From positions 61,533-125,532 of the forward strand of contig NZ_LMHV01000034.1 of the NCBI RefSeq assembly GCF_001429725.1: DNA of 64,000 bases, given 5' to 3'. Below, one piece after another: positions 25,799 to 34,322 of the stretch (positions within the stretch are counted from its first letter, which is position 1; every line of letters starts with the position of its first letter). The notes under the pieces were generated by a model that was not told where the DNA came from, ran no database searches, and saw only the letters and a program-made list of their open reading frames with translations. The DNA comes from Rhizobium sp. Root708 (lineage in GTDB: Bacteria > Pseudomonadota > Alphaproteobacteria > Rhizobiales > Rhizobiaceae). The translations under genes and the position numbers were made by a program.

Positions 25799-27007
25799 CT
25801 ATTCGTGCCGCAACGCTTCGATCGGGTTCAACTGCGCGGCTCTTCGCGCCGGGAAATAGCCGAACACCATGCCTATGGCAGCCGAAAAGGCGAAGGCTAC
25901 CCCGATCATCATGGGGCTGACGACGAAAGGCACCTTCAAAAGCGTAACCGCAGTGAAGCCAAGCCCGAGGCCCAGCAAAATTCCGGCCATTCCTCCGAAG
26001 ACGGACAGTGCCACCGCTTCCACGAGAAATTGCATCAGCACCTGCTTCTCGAGTGCGCCGATTGCCAGTCTTATGCCGATTTCACGCGTTCGTTCGGTCA
26101 CCGAGACAAGCATGATGTTCATGATCCCGATGCCGCCCACGAGCAAGCTGATCGCAGCAACCGCTCCGAGCAGGCCTGTCAGCAGCGTCGTGGTCCCCGT
26201 CATCGCCTCGGCGATCTGCGTCATGTCATTGACGTTGAAATCATCCTCGCGGCCGGGAATGATCTTGCGCCGCTCGCGCAGCAGATTCTCGGTTTCGTCC
26301 TGTATCTTCGAGGTCGAAACGCCGTCGCGCGCCGAGATGACGATCATCTGGACGTTGGCATTGGCCTTGCCGCCTATGCGTCGCTGATAGACCTTCACCG
26401 GCATCAGAACCACGTCGTCCTGATCATTGCCCATGCCGGATTGGCCGCGCTTGGCAAGAACTCCGATGACGCCGCATGAGACCTTGCCGACGCGGATCTG
26501 TTGTCCGGTTGGGTCGGCCGCTCCAAAAAGCTGCGAGCGCACGGTTTCACCGACAATGCAGCGCGCGCGTCCACGTTCTTCGGCGGCATCGAAGCTGCGG
26601 CCGAGAGCCATGTCCCAATCCTGCGCCACCAGATAGTCGTTCGTCGTGCCCATCACCGTCGTGGAGTGGCTCTGGCCGCCATAGATCGCCGTTGCCGTCG
26701 TCTGGTTCAGGGGAGCGACAGCGCGCAGTCCGCCGACCTGATCGCGGATCGCATCCACATCCGCGATCGTGAACCGACGGGCCTCCGAGCTGGCCCGGCC
26801 CGGCCCGAACTGCCCGGGTCGCGCAAACAGCATGTTGGTCCCGAGCCGGGAGAGTTCCGACGTGACCTGGGCTGTCGTTCCGTTGCCGATCGTGACGAGT
26901 GCGATGACGGCCGCAACGCCGATGACGACGCCGAGCACGGTCAAGAAGGAGCGCAGCATATTCCGGCGGATCGCGCGCAGGGCGAGCTTGAGGGTCTCAA
27001 AGAACAT
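25799..27007 (-). CDS. MacB-like ABC transporter permease
   Basis: 402 residues from ATG at 27007 (MFFETLKLALRAIRRN). The frame stays open upstream but overlaps the ATPase gene. One N-terminal helix (FLTVLGVVIGVAAVIALVTIG), a large periplasmic MacB-PCD domain (about 45-240), and three C-terminal FtsX-type helices. The arrangement of separate ATPase and permease genes preceded by a MacA-like adaptor is that of tripartite macrolide/peptide exporters. An 11-base overlap with the ATPase gene indicates coupled translation. The substrate is unknown. Confidence 0.9.
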   Translation of the reverse strand: MFFETLKLALRAIRRNMLRSFLTVLGVVIGVAAVIALVTIGNGTTAQVTSELSRLGTNMLFARPGQFGPGRASSEARRFTIADVDAIRDQVGGLRAVAPLNQTTATAIYGGQSHSTTVMGTTNDYLVAQDWDMALGRSFDAAEERGRARCIVGETVRSQLFGAADPTGQQIRVGKVSCGVIGVLAKRGQSGMGNDQDDVVLMPVKVYQRRIGGKANANVQMIVISARDGVSTSKIQDETENLLRERRKIIPGREDDFNVNDMTQIAEAMTGTTTLLTGLLGAVAAISLLVGGIGIMNIMLVSVTERTREIGIRLAIGALEKQVLMQFLVEAVALSVFGGMAGILLGLGLGFTAVTLLKVPFVVSPMMIGVAFAFSAAIGMVFGYFPARRAAQLNPIEALRHE

Positions 27008-27713
27008 GTTCGGCCCTCGCCTCGTCCGCAGGACCGACCTCAAGCTTGCCGTCGACGAAGCGCAGCAGACGCTCGGCATAGGCTGCGATATCCGGCTCAT
27101 GCGTAACCATGACGATCGTGATTCCCTCCTCACGATTCAGCCGCGTCATCAGGTCCATGATTTCGATGCTGGTCTTCGTATCGAGGTTTCCGGTCGGCTC
27201 GTCCGCAAGCAGCAGCGAGGGTTGGGTGACGATCGCGCGAGCAATCGCCACGCGCTGCTGCTGACCACCGGACAATTCCTGCGTCTTGTGATGTTCGCGC
27301 CCGGAAAGACCGACGAGCCCCAGCGCTTCCTTGGCGCGGCGATGCCGTTCGCCTGCCTGCATTCCGCGATAGATCAACGGCAGCTCGACATTCTCGACGG
27401 CAGATGTGCGAGACAAGAGGTTGAAGCCCTGGAACACGAACCCCAGCATGTGACGGCGCAGCATCGTGAGCTGGGAGCGATCAAATCCCCGCGTCGAAAT
27501 GCCCTGAAACAGGTAGTCGCCGCTCGTTGGAACATCGAGGCAACCGAGAATGTTCATGGCCGTCGACTTGCCGGAGCCCGACGGCCCCATGATCGCGACG
27601 AACTCATGGGTATTGATCGAAAGGTCGACGTGGTCGAGGGCGCGGATGGCGGCCTCGCCGTTCCCGTAGATCTTGCTGACCTTCTGGAATTCGATGAGTG
27701 GCGGACGGGTCAT
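26997..27713 (-). CDS. MacB/LolD-type ABC transporter ATP-binding protein
   Basis: 238 residues, one ABC domain: Walker A GPSGSGKST near residue 40, Q-loop FVFQGFNLLSRTS, signature LSGGQQQRVAIARAI, Walker B LLLADEPTGNLD. The sequence is of the LolD/MacB/FtsE group that works by mechanotransmission rather than channel transport. Start follows the adaptor gene stop by 10 bases. It lacks the fused permease seen in E. coli MacB; the permease is the next gene. Confidence 0.92.
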   Translation of the reverse strand: MTRPPLIEFQKVSKIYGNGEAAIRALDHVDLSINTHEFVAIMGPSGSGKSTAMNILGCLDVPTSGDYLFQGISTRGFDRSQLTMLRRHMLGFVFQGFNLLSRTSAVENVELPLIYRGMQAGERHRRAKEALGLVGLSGREHHKTQELSGGQQQRVAIARAIVTQPSLLLADEPTGNLDTKTSIEIMDLMTRLNREEGITIVMVTHEPDIAAYAERLLRFVDGKLEVGPADEARAEHVL

Positions 27714-27723
27714 CGACGGCCCC

Positions 27724-29022
27724 CTATTTCGCCTGCTCGGTCGCGTCTGTAATCACGGCATCGCCTTCCTTGAGATCCCCGGATGCCACTTGGGTGAACT
27801 GACCGTCCGATGATCCAACCTGGATGACGACAGGCGCCGGCTTGCCCGCCTTCAAAATCCAGACGCGACGCTTCGCGCCCGTCAGTGCCTCGCCGCCCTG
27901 GCCGCCGGTGCGCGGCCCCATGCGTGGCGGACGGAGCAGGCCGAAGATGCCGCGGCCGCGCGAGCCTTCGGCAGCCGCCGGCGCGTAGCGGAGAGCAGCG
28001 TTCGGCACCATCACTGTATTCTTGACCGCCTCGACGGTCACATCGGCTGTCGCCGTCATGCCGGGGCGAAGAAGGAGCGCGGCATTGTCCACCGACAGAA
28101 TGGCCTTGTAGGTCACCACATTGTTCGTGGTCTCGGAGGCGAAGCGGATCTGCTTGATCTCCGCCGGGAAGGTCCGGTCGGGATAGGCGTCCACGGTAAA
28201 GGTCGCCGTCTGCCCAACTGCGATCTGGCCGACATCCGCCTCGTCCACGTCGACCTGAAGCTCCATCCTCTTCAGATCGCCGGCGATCACGAAGAGGATA
28301 GGAGCGGATAGAGACGCCGCGACGGTCGCGCCTGGATCGACGGACCGTGTCAGAATCACGCCATCGATCGGCGAGACGATCTTCGCCTTGGAGAGATTGA
28401 CTTCGGCCAGTTGGAGATCGGCTTCCGCGGAAAGAACCGCGGCCTCGTTGATGTCCTTGGTCGCCAAGGCCGAATCGACCTTGTAGCGCGAATCTTCCAG
28501 ACTCTGCTGCGTGGAGACGTTGCTTTGAACCAGATTGCGCAGGCGCTCGTACGAGCTGCGCGCCGATTCGAGATCAGCATTGGCCTTCGCCACGTTCGCC
28601 TTGGCCGAATCAAGTTTGGCGCGGGTGCTTTTCACATCGGCTTCAAGCTTGTTCGTATCGAGCAGCGCAAGCACTTCGCCCGACTTCACGTCGCTGTTGT
28701 AGTCGACATTCACGTCGCGGACCGTGCCCGAAAGTTCGCTGGAGATATCGACCTGCTCCGTCGGCTGCACCGATCCGGTCGCTGTGACGAGAACCGTCAG
28801 ATCGCCACGCTTGACCGGCTGCGTCGTATAGGAAACGACATTGCCGCCCGGCCGGGCATAGAGATAAGCCGCACCGCCGACCACGGCGGCGACGATGACG
28901 AGCCCAAGCAGGCGCTTGCCCCAGCGATTGCTACGCTGCCGTCCGGAAGCCGCAAGCACGGCCGCCAGGTCGGAATTGCCTGGTTCTGTAGTCTGTTCGC
29001 GTGTGGTCACTCTGTCGTTCAT
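27724..29022 (-). CDS. MacA-like periplasmic adaptor (membrane fusion) protein
   Basis: 432 residues from ATG at 29022, chosen because AAGAGG lies about 5 bases before it; ATG 29058 is an alternative. A cytoplasmic N-tail precedes one membrane anchor (LLGLVIVAAVVGGAAYLYA). The barrel-sandwich hybrid/lipoyl halves (GSVQPTEQVDISSELSGTV, IVSPIDGVILTRSVDPGATV) flank a coiled-coil hairpin of about 100 residues rich in Ala/Lys/Glu. A Gly/Arg/Pro-rich insert (SRGRGIFGLLRPPRMGPR) interrupts the C-terminal membrane-proximal domain. It links the MacB-like ABC unit to an outer-membrane TolC-type channel, which is not in this window. Confidence 0.9.
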   Translation of the reverse strand: MNDRVTTREQTTEPGNSDLAAVLAASGRQRSNRWGKRLLGLVIVAAVVGGAAYLYARPGGNVVSYTTQPVKRGDLTVLVTATGSVQPTEQVDISSELSGTVRDVNVDYNSDVKSGEVLALLDTNKLEADVKSTRAKLDSAKANVAKANADLESARSSYERLRNLVQSNVSTQQSLEDSRYKVDSALATKDINEAAVLSAEADLQLAEVNLSKAKIVSPIDGVILTRSVDPGATVAASLSAPILFVIAGDLKRMELQVDVDEADVGQIAVGQTATFTVDAYPDRTFPAEIKQIRFASETTNNVVTYKAILSVDNAALLLRPGMTATADVTVEAVKNTVMVPNAALRYAPAAAEGSRGRGIFGLLRPPRMGPRTGGQGGEALTGAKRRVWILKAGKPAPVVIQVGSSDGQFTQVASGDLKEGDAVITDATEQAK

Positions 29023-29199
29023 CCGGGCCTCTTGGAACTCAGCCTGCTCGTCTTTCATTTCCGCTTACCAAGACGAAGCTGAACGCACGATTAGCATCAC
29101 GCCCGAATGACACGAGCGACCATGAAAATGAAATTAAATCTTGGAAAGAAAACTCCGGTTTTGGTCTGATGCCCGCGATTTTCGAAAATCTCGGACAGC

Positions 29200-29227
29200 A
29201 AAAAGGCGGGCTTTGGCCTGCCCGCCT
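29200..29227 (-). terminator. Intrinsic terminator of the small gene at 29254-29460
   Basis: Minus-strand stem AGGCGGGC/GCCCGCCT (8 bp, 8-base loop) followed by a run of T (A-run 29200-29204 on plus). It sits 26 bases downstream of the small gene's stop and upstream of the MacA-like gene on the same strand. Confidence 0.8.
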
Positions 29228-29253
29228 CACCTTCGCTGACATCCCTCTGAAAG

Positions 29254-29460
29254 CTAAGCACCCAGCTCCGCGATAGAGACTGGAGGCCGGCGCTTGGCGG
29301 CCATCAGTAGGTCGAGTTCCGTCGCTGAAGGTCCGAACTTGTCGAAGAGACGCGTCGCTTCGTCCTTGTCCAGTCGATACCTGCGCGCGAACTCAGCAAG
29401 GCTGTAAGGACGGCCGCGCAAGACCTTGCGCGTTGTGGGGTGCTCGATCACGTTGGTCAT
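29254..29460 (-). CDS. Small hypothetical protein with helix-turn-helix-like segment
   Basis: 68 residues from ATG at 29460, with AAAGGATG upstream as ribosome site. I do not recognise the family. The stretch YSLAEFARRYRLDKDEATRLFDKFGP has a helix-turn-helix-like pattern (S-x-x-E-F-A-x-x-Y-x-L) and the protein is basic, so DNA binding is possible but unproven. It stands alone between the MacA-like gene and tRNA-Lys and has its own terminator, so it is probably a monocistronic unit. Confidence 0.65.
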   Translation of the reverse strand: MTNVIEHPTTRKVLRGRPYSLAEFARRYRLDKDEATRLFDKFGPSATELDLLMAAKRRPPVSIAELGA

Positions 29461-29556
29461 TAATTCATCCTTTCGATAGAATACCAACTAGCGCGCCACA
29501 CCTCATTGTGAAGTACAGAAAACCAAAGAAGCAATTGATTTATTTAAATATTTTTC

Positions 29557-29581
29557 GGAACCTTTCCTCCGTTCATGCATT
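29557..29581 (+). promoter_or_regulatory. Candidate EcfG/RpoE2-type general stress promoter
   Basis: GGAAC at 29557-29561, then 18 bases, then TT at 29580-29581, which fits the rhizobial RpoE2 consensus of GGAAC-N18/19-TT. A fuller consensus would end CGTT; here it reads CATT. No annotated plus-strand gene follows before tRNA-Lys, about 210 bases downstream. Confidence 0.35.
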
Positions 29582-29717
29582 AGAAGCTCTTCCGCCGCGC
29601 ACCGATTATCACAAGGATTCCGCAATCGCACAGGCAAGCGGAAACGCGCAGCCGACATCACCGTACGGCGATCGCGCAAGAAATGTGCCTGATACACAGG
29701 AAAGGGAGATTTTTCAG

Positions 29718-29746
29718 TTGACCACAATGGGTCGGCTGCATATGTT
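29718..29746 (+). promoter_or_regulatory. Sigma-70-type promoter of tRNA-Lys
   Basis: TTGACC at 29718-29723, a 17-base spacer and TATGTT at 29741-29746. The predicted start is near 29753, leaving about 42 bases of 5' leader before the mature tRNA. Confidence 0.6.
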
Positions 29747-29794
29747 CCGCGCACTTCCAGCGGGGGCGTGCACCGAGCGCCTTTTCCGACGCGG

Positions 29795-29870
29795 GAGAGC
29801 GTAGCTCAGCCGGTAGAGCAACTGACTTTTAATCAGTAGGTCTCGGGTTCGAACCCCGACGCTCTCACCA
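29795..29870 (+). tRNA. tRNA-Lys (anticodon TTT)
   Basis: 76 bases including an encoded 3' CCA. Acceptor GAGAGCG pairs with CGCTCTC; D arm GCTC...GAGC; anticodon stem ACTGA/TCAGT with loop CTTTTAA (anticodon 29828-29830); T arm TCGGG-TTCGAAC-CCCGA; discriminator A at 29867. No intron and no integrated element at the 3' end. It is an isolated tRNA, not in a cluster. Confidence 0.97.
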
Positions 29871-29951
29871 CTATTTTCAAACACTTAGCTTTATTTTGGA
29901 ATGCGCTGTTCACGGTTCACCGTCGTCGCGATGTTGACCACTCGCCGGAGT

Positions 29952-30305
29952 TTACTTCGGCTGGCAGTTTTCCGCGATCTGCTGGTCCAGGATGATTGCG
30001 GTCATGCTGTCGGTCGCATTCTCCCTGATCGTCTGAAGCTGACGTGTCCGTTCGTTTCCGGCGTCACCGCGATCTCGGATCAGGTTTTCCAGCTGGACGC
30101 GAAGATCTGTGCATTTCCCGAAAACACCGGGAACGATCTCAGAGACGTCGCGGCAGAGCTTTGCGCCGTAATACCTGGCGGCATCCATCAGGCAGACCTC
30201 ATAGGACGACCGTACCACGTCCATCTTCTGGGTGAGCTCTTCGAAAGTGGCGGCGTGGGCGCCGACCGGCGCCAGCAGAAGTGTGAAGACTAGAACGCTT
30301 TTCAT
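29952..30305 (-). CDS. Small secreted hypothetical protein
   Basis: 117 residues from ATG at 30305, with GGGGC before it. A clear signal peptide MKSVLVFTLLLAPVGAHA is cut before ATFEEL. The mature part is mostly helical with four cysteines (in YEVCLMD, AKLCRD, GKCTDL and the C-terminal ENCQPK), enough for two disulfides in the periplasm. I do not recognise a family. It is 160 bases downstream of the NudK-like gene and 81 bases from tRNA-Lys. The longer frame to 30404 would hide the signal peptide and is rejected. Confidence 0.65.
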   Translation of the reverse strand: MKSVLVFTLLLAPVGAHAATFEELTQKMDVVRSSYEVCLMDAARYYGAKLCRDVSEIVPGVFGKCTDLRVQLENLIRDRGDAGNERTRQLQTIRENATDSMTAIILDQQIAENCQPK

Positions 30306-30465
30306 TGATGCCCCATCGGTGTGGAAATGAGAGCCAACAACCACCGCCTCAACCCCTCTTGGGAGCCGGCGCGCAGCTATGAACTGCGACGTCTTCTTCC
30401 GCAATTAGCGGATCGCAGGCCGCTCCACAACTTCGCCATTGATGTGAAGCGCTTACTTCCGATGG

Positions 30466-31086
30466 CTAGTCTCGCCTCGCCTGTGAAGTCGCTCGCATGC
30501 GTTCAATCATCATATGCTGCAGCAGAATGATTGTTTTCATGTCGACAATGTCGCCCGAGGCAATCATGTCGAACGCGGCTTGAAACGGCACCTCCACGAC
30601 CTCGATATCCTCGCCTTCATGCGCAAGACCGCCGCCGGCGGACCTGTCGTCCTCGCTGTAGCTGCCAACGAACATGCTGACGACCTCGGTCAGTCCTGCA
30701 GGATTGCCATAAGCGGCCGCGACGAACTTGAGGTCTTTGACCACGACGCCCGCCTCCTCCATCGCTTCCCGTCTCACGCATTGCTCCGGCTCGTCTCCTT
30801 CGAGGATGCCAGCGCAAGCTTCCAGCATATAGGGGTCGTCGCCGTTGGCCATCGGAGCCGGCCGAAACTGGCGCACGAGAACAACCGTGTCGCTGGACGG
30901 ATTATGGAGAAGCACCGAAGCCGCATCCCCACGGTCATAGACCTCGCGCGACATCTCTGCTGCGGTACCGTCGACGCGACGATAGCGAAAGACATGCTGG
31001 GTGAGGCTTCCCCAACCCTGGTAAAGTAGAGTTGAAGAAGTGATTGCAGTTGACGTCAACGACCGTCTCCCTTTCATTCGCAGCAT
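30466..31086 (-). CDS. nudK: Nudix hydrolase, NudK (GDP-mannose pyrophosphatase)-like
   Basis: 206 residues. The Nudix helix reads AGILEGDEPEQCVRREAMEEAG, one residue shorter in the loop than the standard box, exactly as in E. coli NudK. Further NudK-like segments are SREVYDRGDAASVLL, VLVRQFRPAP, and the C-terminal GEDIEVVEVPF and DMKTIILLQ. NudK hydrolyses GDP-mannose and related nucleotide sugars; ADP-ribose is the main alternative substrate in this group. ATG 31086 and 31077 are both possible starts. Confidence 0.85.
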   Translation of the reverse strand: MLRMKGRRSLTSTAITSSTLLYQGWGSLTQHVFRYRRVDGTAAEMSREVYDRGDAASVLLHNPSSDTVVLVRQFRPAPMANGDDPYMLEACAGILEGDEPEQCVRREAMEEAGVVVKDLKFVAAAYGNPAGLTEVVSMFVGSYSEDDRSAGGGLAHEGEDIEVVEVPFQAAFDMIASGDIVDMKTIILLQHMMIERMRATSQARRD

Positions 31087-31230
31087 CAGGTCCGCCAGCA
31101 GACGGACCGCAGGCGACGCGCTTCTTTACGCTCGGATCCACGGCTTGTAGAGTCGGATCGCCGACATGCCTCCGATAGGCGTTCCTAGCCGTCGGACGAC
31201 TTGGGCCGCAACAGAACGGAGTTTGTACTC

Positions 31231-31563
31231 ATGAGCGTTCGTCCACCGCAATCATTGATGCGACCGTTCTCTGTCGAAAGCGGGTTCAACGTTCTCGAAT
31301 ACGAGCTGGCGGCTGAGCGGGCTAACGCCCTTGGTCGGCACGGCAGGACAGTTGAAACCGCCCTGGCAGACCTGAAAACCGCCGACGCTAAGGGTCAAAA
31401 GGACGATCTTCATCAGCAGGCCCTACTGCAGAAGGCGTCGGACGCCGTCTGGTCCTTCATGGTTCAACGGGAAATCTGCGGGCTGCGGAACAGCCGGGAT
31501 GTCATCCAGCGCTATGAAATACCAGAGGAAGTGCTTGCGCGGCTGGGATCCTCGCCGCGCTGA
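31231..31563 (+). CDS. Hypothetical protein, probable DUF6665 family
   Basis: 110 residues from ATG at 31231 (a TTG at 31201 is also in frame). The N-terminal RPPQSLMRPFSVESGFNVLEYELAAERA and the short Ala-rich helices match what I recall of a small Rhizobiaceae family, DUF6665, but I am not certain of the name. No signal peptide or membrane segment. It converges on the GGDEF gene with 12 bases between stops. Function unknown. Confidence 0.6.
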   Translation: MSVRPPQSLMRPFSVESGFNVLEYELAAERANALGRHGRTVETALADLKTADAKGQKDDLHQQALLQKASDAVWSFMVQREICGLRNSRDVIQRYEIPEEVLARLGSSPR

Positions 31564-31575
31564 CGAAGGCAACGG

Positions 31576-33381
31576 CTATCCGGAGCCGCGCTTGTGGCGA
31601 TCGCTGTCGCTGGGAAAGGCCGCGATGGTGATGTTTCGCCCGCCCGCCTTTGCTTCCAGTAGAGCGGCATCGGCACGCCACAGCAGCATTGCCGCCTCGG
31701 AGGCTTCCTCCGAATAAGCCATGCCGATCGAGACAGAGACGGCGCCGAGAATACGGCCTCTGTGCGACAGAGCCGTACCACGAATGTTTGTTCTGACCCG
31801 CTCCGCAAGGCTGAAGGCTTCGTCCGCTTCCGTCCCCGGTAAAAACACCGCGAACTCTTCGCCGCCAAATCGATAGGCTCGGCCGGCGTCATCGATCGTA
31901 TCCACAATGATCTGCGAGACATAGCGCATGACTTCGTCGCCAGCGTCGTGGCCGAACTCATCGTTGAACCGCTTGAAATGATCGATGTCGATCATCATGC
32001 AGGCAAGCGGATCACGGGAGGCATCACGCGTATAGCGATTGACGTCCTCGTCGAGCGATCGGCGGTTATGAAGGCCGGTCAAGGGATCGCGAACCGACAG
32101 GTTGGTCAGTTTGTCCCGCAATTGAAGGTTTGCGACGGCCAGGCCGACATTCTCGGCAATGAGCTCCAGGTACAGACGCGATGCGTCCGCGGCCATCTGA
32201 CGATCCGGTCGTTCCTCGAAATAGAGCAGACCGATTGCGTCGCCCTGCGCCGTCAGCGGCACACAGAGACCGGCAGCGTCGTCTTCATTCAGGTGCTGAC
32301 AGCCTATGTCGCCGTGGTCAGGGGCGCTGACATGCGGCCTGCCGCGCCGCAGAGCCCAGCAGGCGGTTGCCGGGAACGAATACTCGGAGCGATGCGGTTC
32401 GCGCCAGGACGCCACAGACGTCAACCCGCTCCGCGCTTCGTTCATCACATACAGTTGCCCTGCGAGATCAGGGAAGATTTGCGGCGCGAACAAAGCCACG
32501 ACCTCGGCCAGTTCCTCCTGCTTCTGGCATGCCTGAAGCCGGTGCATCATCTGCAGGATCAAATCCTTCGTCTTCAGGTCTTGCCGTCTTTCGGAGTCCA
32601 GCCGATCGCGCTCAATTCCGTTCTCGCGGAATATATGGATCGCTTCGTTCATTTCGCCGATCTCGTCACGTCGGCGATCGAGCGGAACGTCTACTTCGTA
32701 ATCCTGTTTCGCCAACCGGCTGACAATACCGGTCATGCGCACGAGCGGCATCGCCACGCGACGCCTGAGGATGAAGTACAGGACACCGAGAAAGAGAGCT
32801 GCGTTCAGCGACAGCAGGATCTTGGCAGCAAGGCTCCACCAATCGGCACGCCATCGCGCATCGGCCAGCGCTGCTTCGGTGCGCGCGCCGGTCAACTCTC
32901 GAAAACGCGTGACCGAGGCGAGCAGTTGCGTCTGAAGACGATCATGTTCGGGGCCGAAAAGCATCTGCCGGGCACCCGTCTGATCGCTACTGCCATAGGC
33001 AGCAACCGCATCCACCTCGATCTTGTCGAGCGCTTCCGCCTCGCGCGCGATATCATCAAGCGCAGTCAACTCGGCCTGCGATGCCCCGAGCTCGCGAACG
33101 CGCTTGATTGCCGTCTCACGCTGCCTCTCCTCGCCTTCCTTGCCATGGAAAGCGTCCAGGTGGCGGATATCTCCCCTGATGACGTAGAGACGCGCCTCAT
33201 CGGTCCGCTCCTCGGCGCCCAGCGCCAGATCCTCGCCGAGCTCATCGAGGGCCAGATGCTCCTCGACGGCAACGCGTTCCCGGGTGGCACTGTGGGCGGA
33301 AAAAATAAACGCACTCGCAGACAGGGCCGTCAAAGCGACCGTGACGCCGTAAGCCCAGTTCGTGATTTCACTTATTCTCAT
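31576..33381 (-). CDS. Membrane-bound diguanylate cyclase with HAMP, GAF-like and GGDEF domains
   Basis: 601 residues. Membrane helix at about 12-29, a periplasmic helical sensor region (30-180, many Glu/Arg), a second helix at about 184-207, HAMP (about 208-265; RRRVAMPLVRMTGIV), a GAF-like domain (about 285-430), and GGDEF (about 435-590). The active site is GGEEF at 506-510, the form usually active in making c-di-GMP. The inhibitory RxxD site is absent: the four residues in that position read DDAG. No EAL domain. It may report an external signal through the periplasmic part. Divergent from ccdA. Confidence 0.92.
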   Translation of the reverse strand: MRISEITNWAYGVTVALTALSASAFIFSAHSATRERVAVEEHLALDELGEDLALGAEERTDEARLYVIRGDIRHLDAFHGKEGEERQRETAIKRVRELGASQAELTALDDIAREAEALDKIEVDAVAAYGSSDQTGARQMLFGPEHDRLQTQLLASVTRFRELTGARTEAALADARWRADWWSLAAKILLSLNAALFLGVLYFILRRRVAMPLVRMTGIVSRLAKQDYEVDVPLDRRRDEIGEMNEAIHIFRENGIERDRLDSERRQDLKTKDLILQMMHRLQACQKQEELAEVVALFAPQIFPDLAGQLYVMNEARSGLTSVASWREPHRSEYSFPATACWALRRGRPHVSAPDHGDIGCQHLNEDDAAGLCVPLTAQGDAIGLLYFEERPDRQMAADASRLYLELIAENVGLAVANLQLRDKLTNLSVRDPLTGLHNRRSLDEDVNRYTRDASRDPLACMMIDIDHFKRFNDEFGHDAGDEVMRYVSQIIVDTIDDAGRAYRFGGEEFAVFLPGTEADEAFSLAERVRTNIRGTALSHRGRILGAVSVSIGMAYSEEASEAAMLLWRADAALLEAKAGGRNITIAAFPSDSDRHKRGSG

Positions 33382-33508
33382 ATAGAGATATTACCGATTC
33401 CAGATTGCCAGAGAATTAACTCTACACCTACGTACGATTGTATCCCTAGAGAGAAACGCGCAAAAAGGTGATTGGCTCAAACCTGCTCCGTGCGATAGGA
33501 GTTCGCGG

Positions 33509-33535
33509 ATGATTGCCCGCCGCCGGAGTGCCTAA
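33509..33535 (+). CDS. Possible 8-residue leader peptide upstream of ccdA
   Basis: ATG at 33509 opens MIARRRSA and stops with TAA at 33533, directly followed by the ccdA GTG at 33536. AGGAG stands 7 bases before this ATG, a better ribosome site than most in the window. Translation may be coupled to ccdA. It could also be chance. Confidence 0.3.
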   Translation: MIARRRSA

Positions 33536-34285
33536 GTGTCGATTGCCGATATTTCCCTGTTGAGCGCCCTGCTTGCCGGCGCGCTGTCGTTTCTCTCCCC
33601 GTGCGTGCTGCCCCTCGTTCCGCCCTATCTCTGCTACATGGCCGGTATCTCGGTCGAGCAATTCCGTGGCGGTGGGCCAGTTACCGTCGCCCCCGACGTG
33701 CGGCGCGGCGTGTTGTTGTCGGCGCTCTTCTTCACGCTTGGCTTTGCGACCGTGTTCGTCGCGCTTGGCGCCGGCGCTTCCAGCATCGGCATGGCGCTTC
33801 GCCAGCACCTCGATCTCCTGGCCAAGATCGGCGGCCTGATCATCATCGTCATGGGATTGAACTTCCTCGGAGCCTTCAGGATCGGACTGCTCGCACGCGA
33901 GGCTCGCTTTCAGGGTGGCGGCAAACCGGCAACATTGACCGGTGCTTATGTGATGGGCCTGGCCTTCGCCTTCGGCTGGACGCCGTGCATCGGTCCTGTG
34001 CTTGGTGCGATCCTCGGTGTCGCAGCATCGCGGGAAACCGTCGGCTCCGGCGCGGGCCTGCTTGCCGTCTATTCCCTTGGCCTTGCCATCCCGTTCTGGA
34101 TCGCGGCCGGTTTTTCCGGCGCCTTCATGGCCTTCCTGACGCGTTTCCGGAAACACCTCGGAACGGTCGAGAAGTTCATGGGCGTGTTCCTTATCCTGAC
34201 CGGCCTAGCCTTCATGTTCGGCTTCGTCAGCAACGTTGCAATCTGGTTCCAGCAGACCTTTCCAATCCTGACGCAAATCGGCTAA
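33536..34285 (+). CDS. ccdA: Cytochrome c biogenesis / thiol-disulfide transporter CcdA
   Basis: 249 residues with six membrane helices. The redox cysteines are in helix 1 (LSPCVLPLVPP) and helix 4 (GWTPCIGPVLGAI), as in CcdA/short DsbD. It passes reducing power from cytoplasmic thioredoxin across the inner membrane, to reduce apocytochrome c and other periplasmic thiols. GTG start at 33536, preceded by GGAG about 7 bases upstream. No ccm genes are nearby. The AEC gene follows after 37 bases. Confidence 0.92.
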   Translation: MSIADISLLSALLAGALSFLSPCVLPLVPPYLCYMAGISVEQFRGGGPVTVAPDVRRGVLLSALFFTLGFATVFVALGAGASSIGMALRQHLDLLAKIGGLIIIVMGLNFLGAFRIGLLAREARFQGGGKPATLTGAYVMGLAFAFGWTPCIGPVLGAILGVAASRETVGSGAGLLAVYSLGLAIPFWIAAGFSGAFMAFLTRFRKHLGTVEKFMGVFLILTGLAFMFGFVSNVAIWFQQTFPILTQIG

Positions 34286-34322
34286 GCCGGTGTCGCCTCT
34301 GGAATCTGCATTGGGATAGACA

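Larger units (their letters stand above)
29461..29794. other. Gene-free stretch upstream of tRNA-Lys
   Basis: 334 bases with no convincing coding frame. It starts with the leader of the small minus-strand gene, then a very AT-rich patch (29525-29556), a general-stress-type promoter motif (29557-29581), and the tRNA promoter (29718-29746). No hairpin with a T-run was found. A small RNA starting near 29590 is possible, but nothing marks its 3' end before the tRNA. Confidence 0.6.

Noticed and set aside
29433..29804. 123-codon plus-strand frame running into tRNA-Lys
   Set aside because: It overlaps the tRNA gene, crosses an AT-rich promoter stretch, and shows no ribosome site or family motif.
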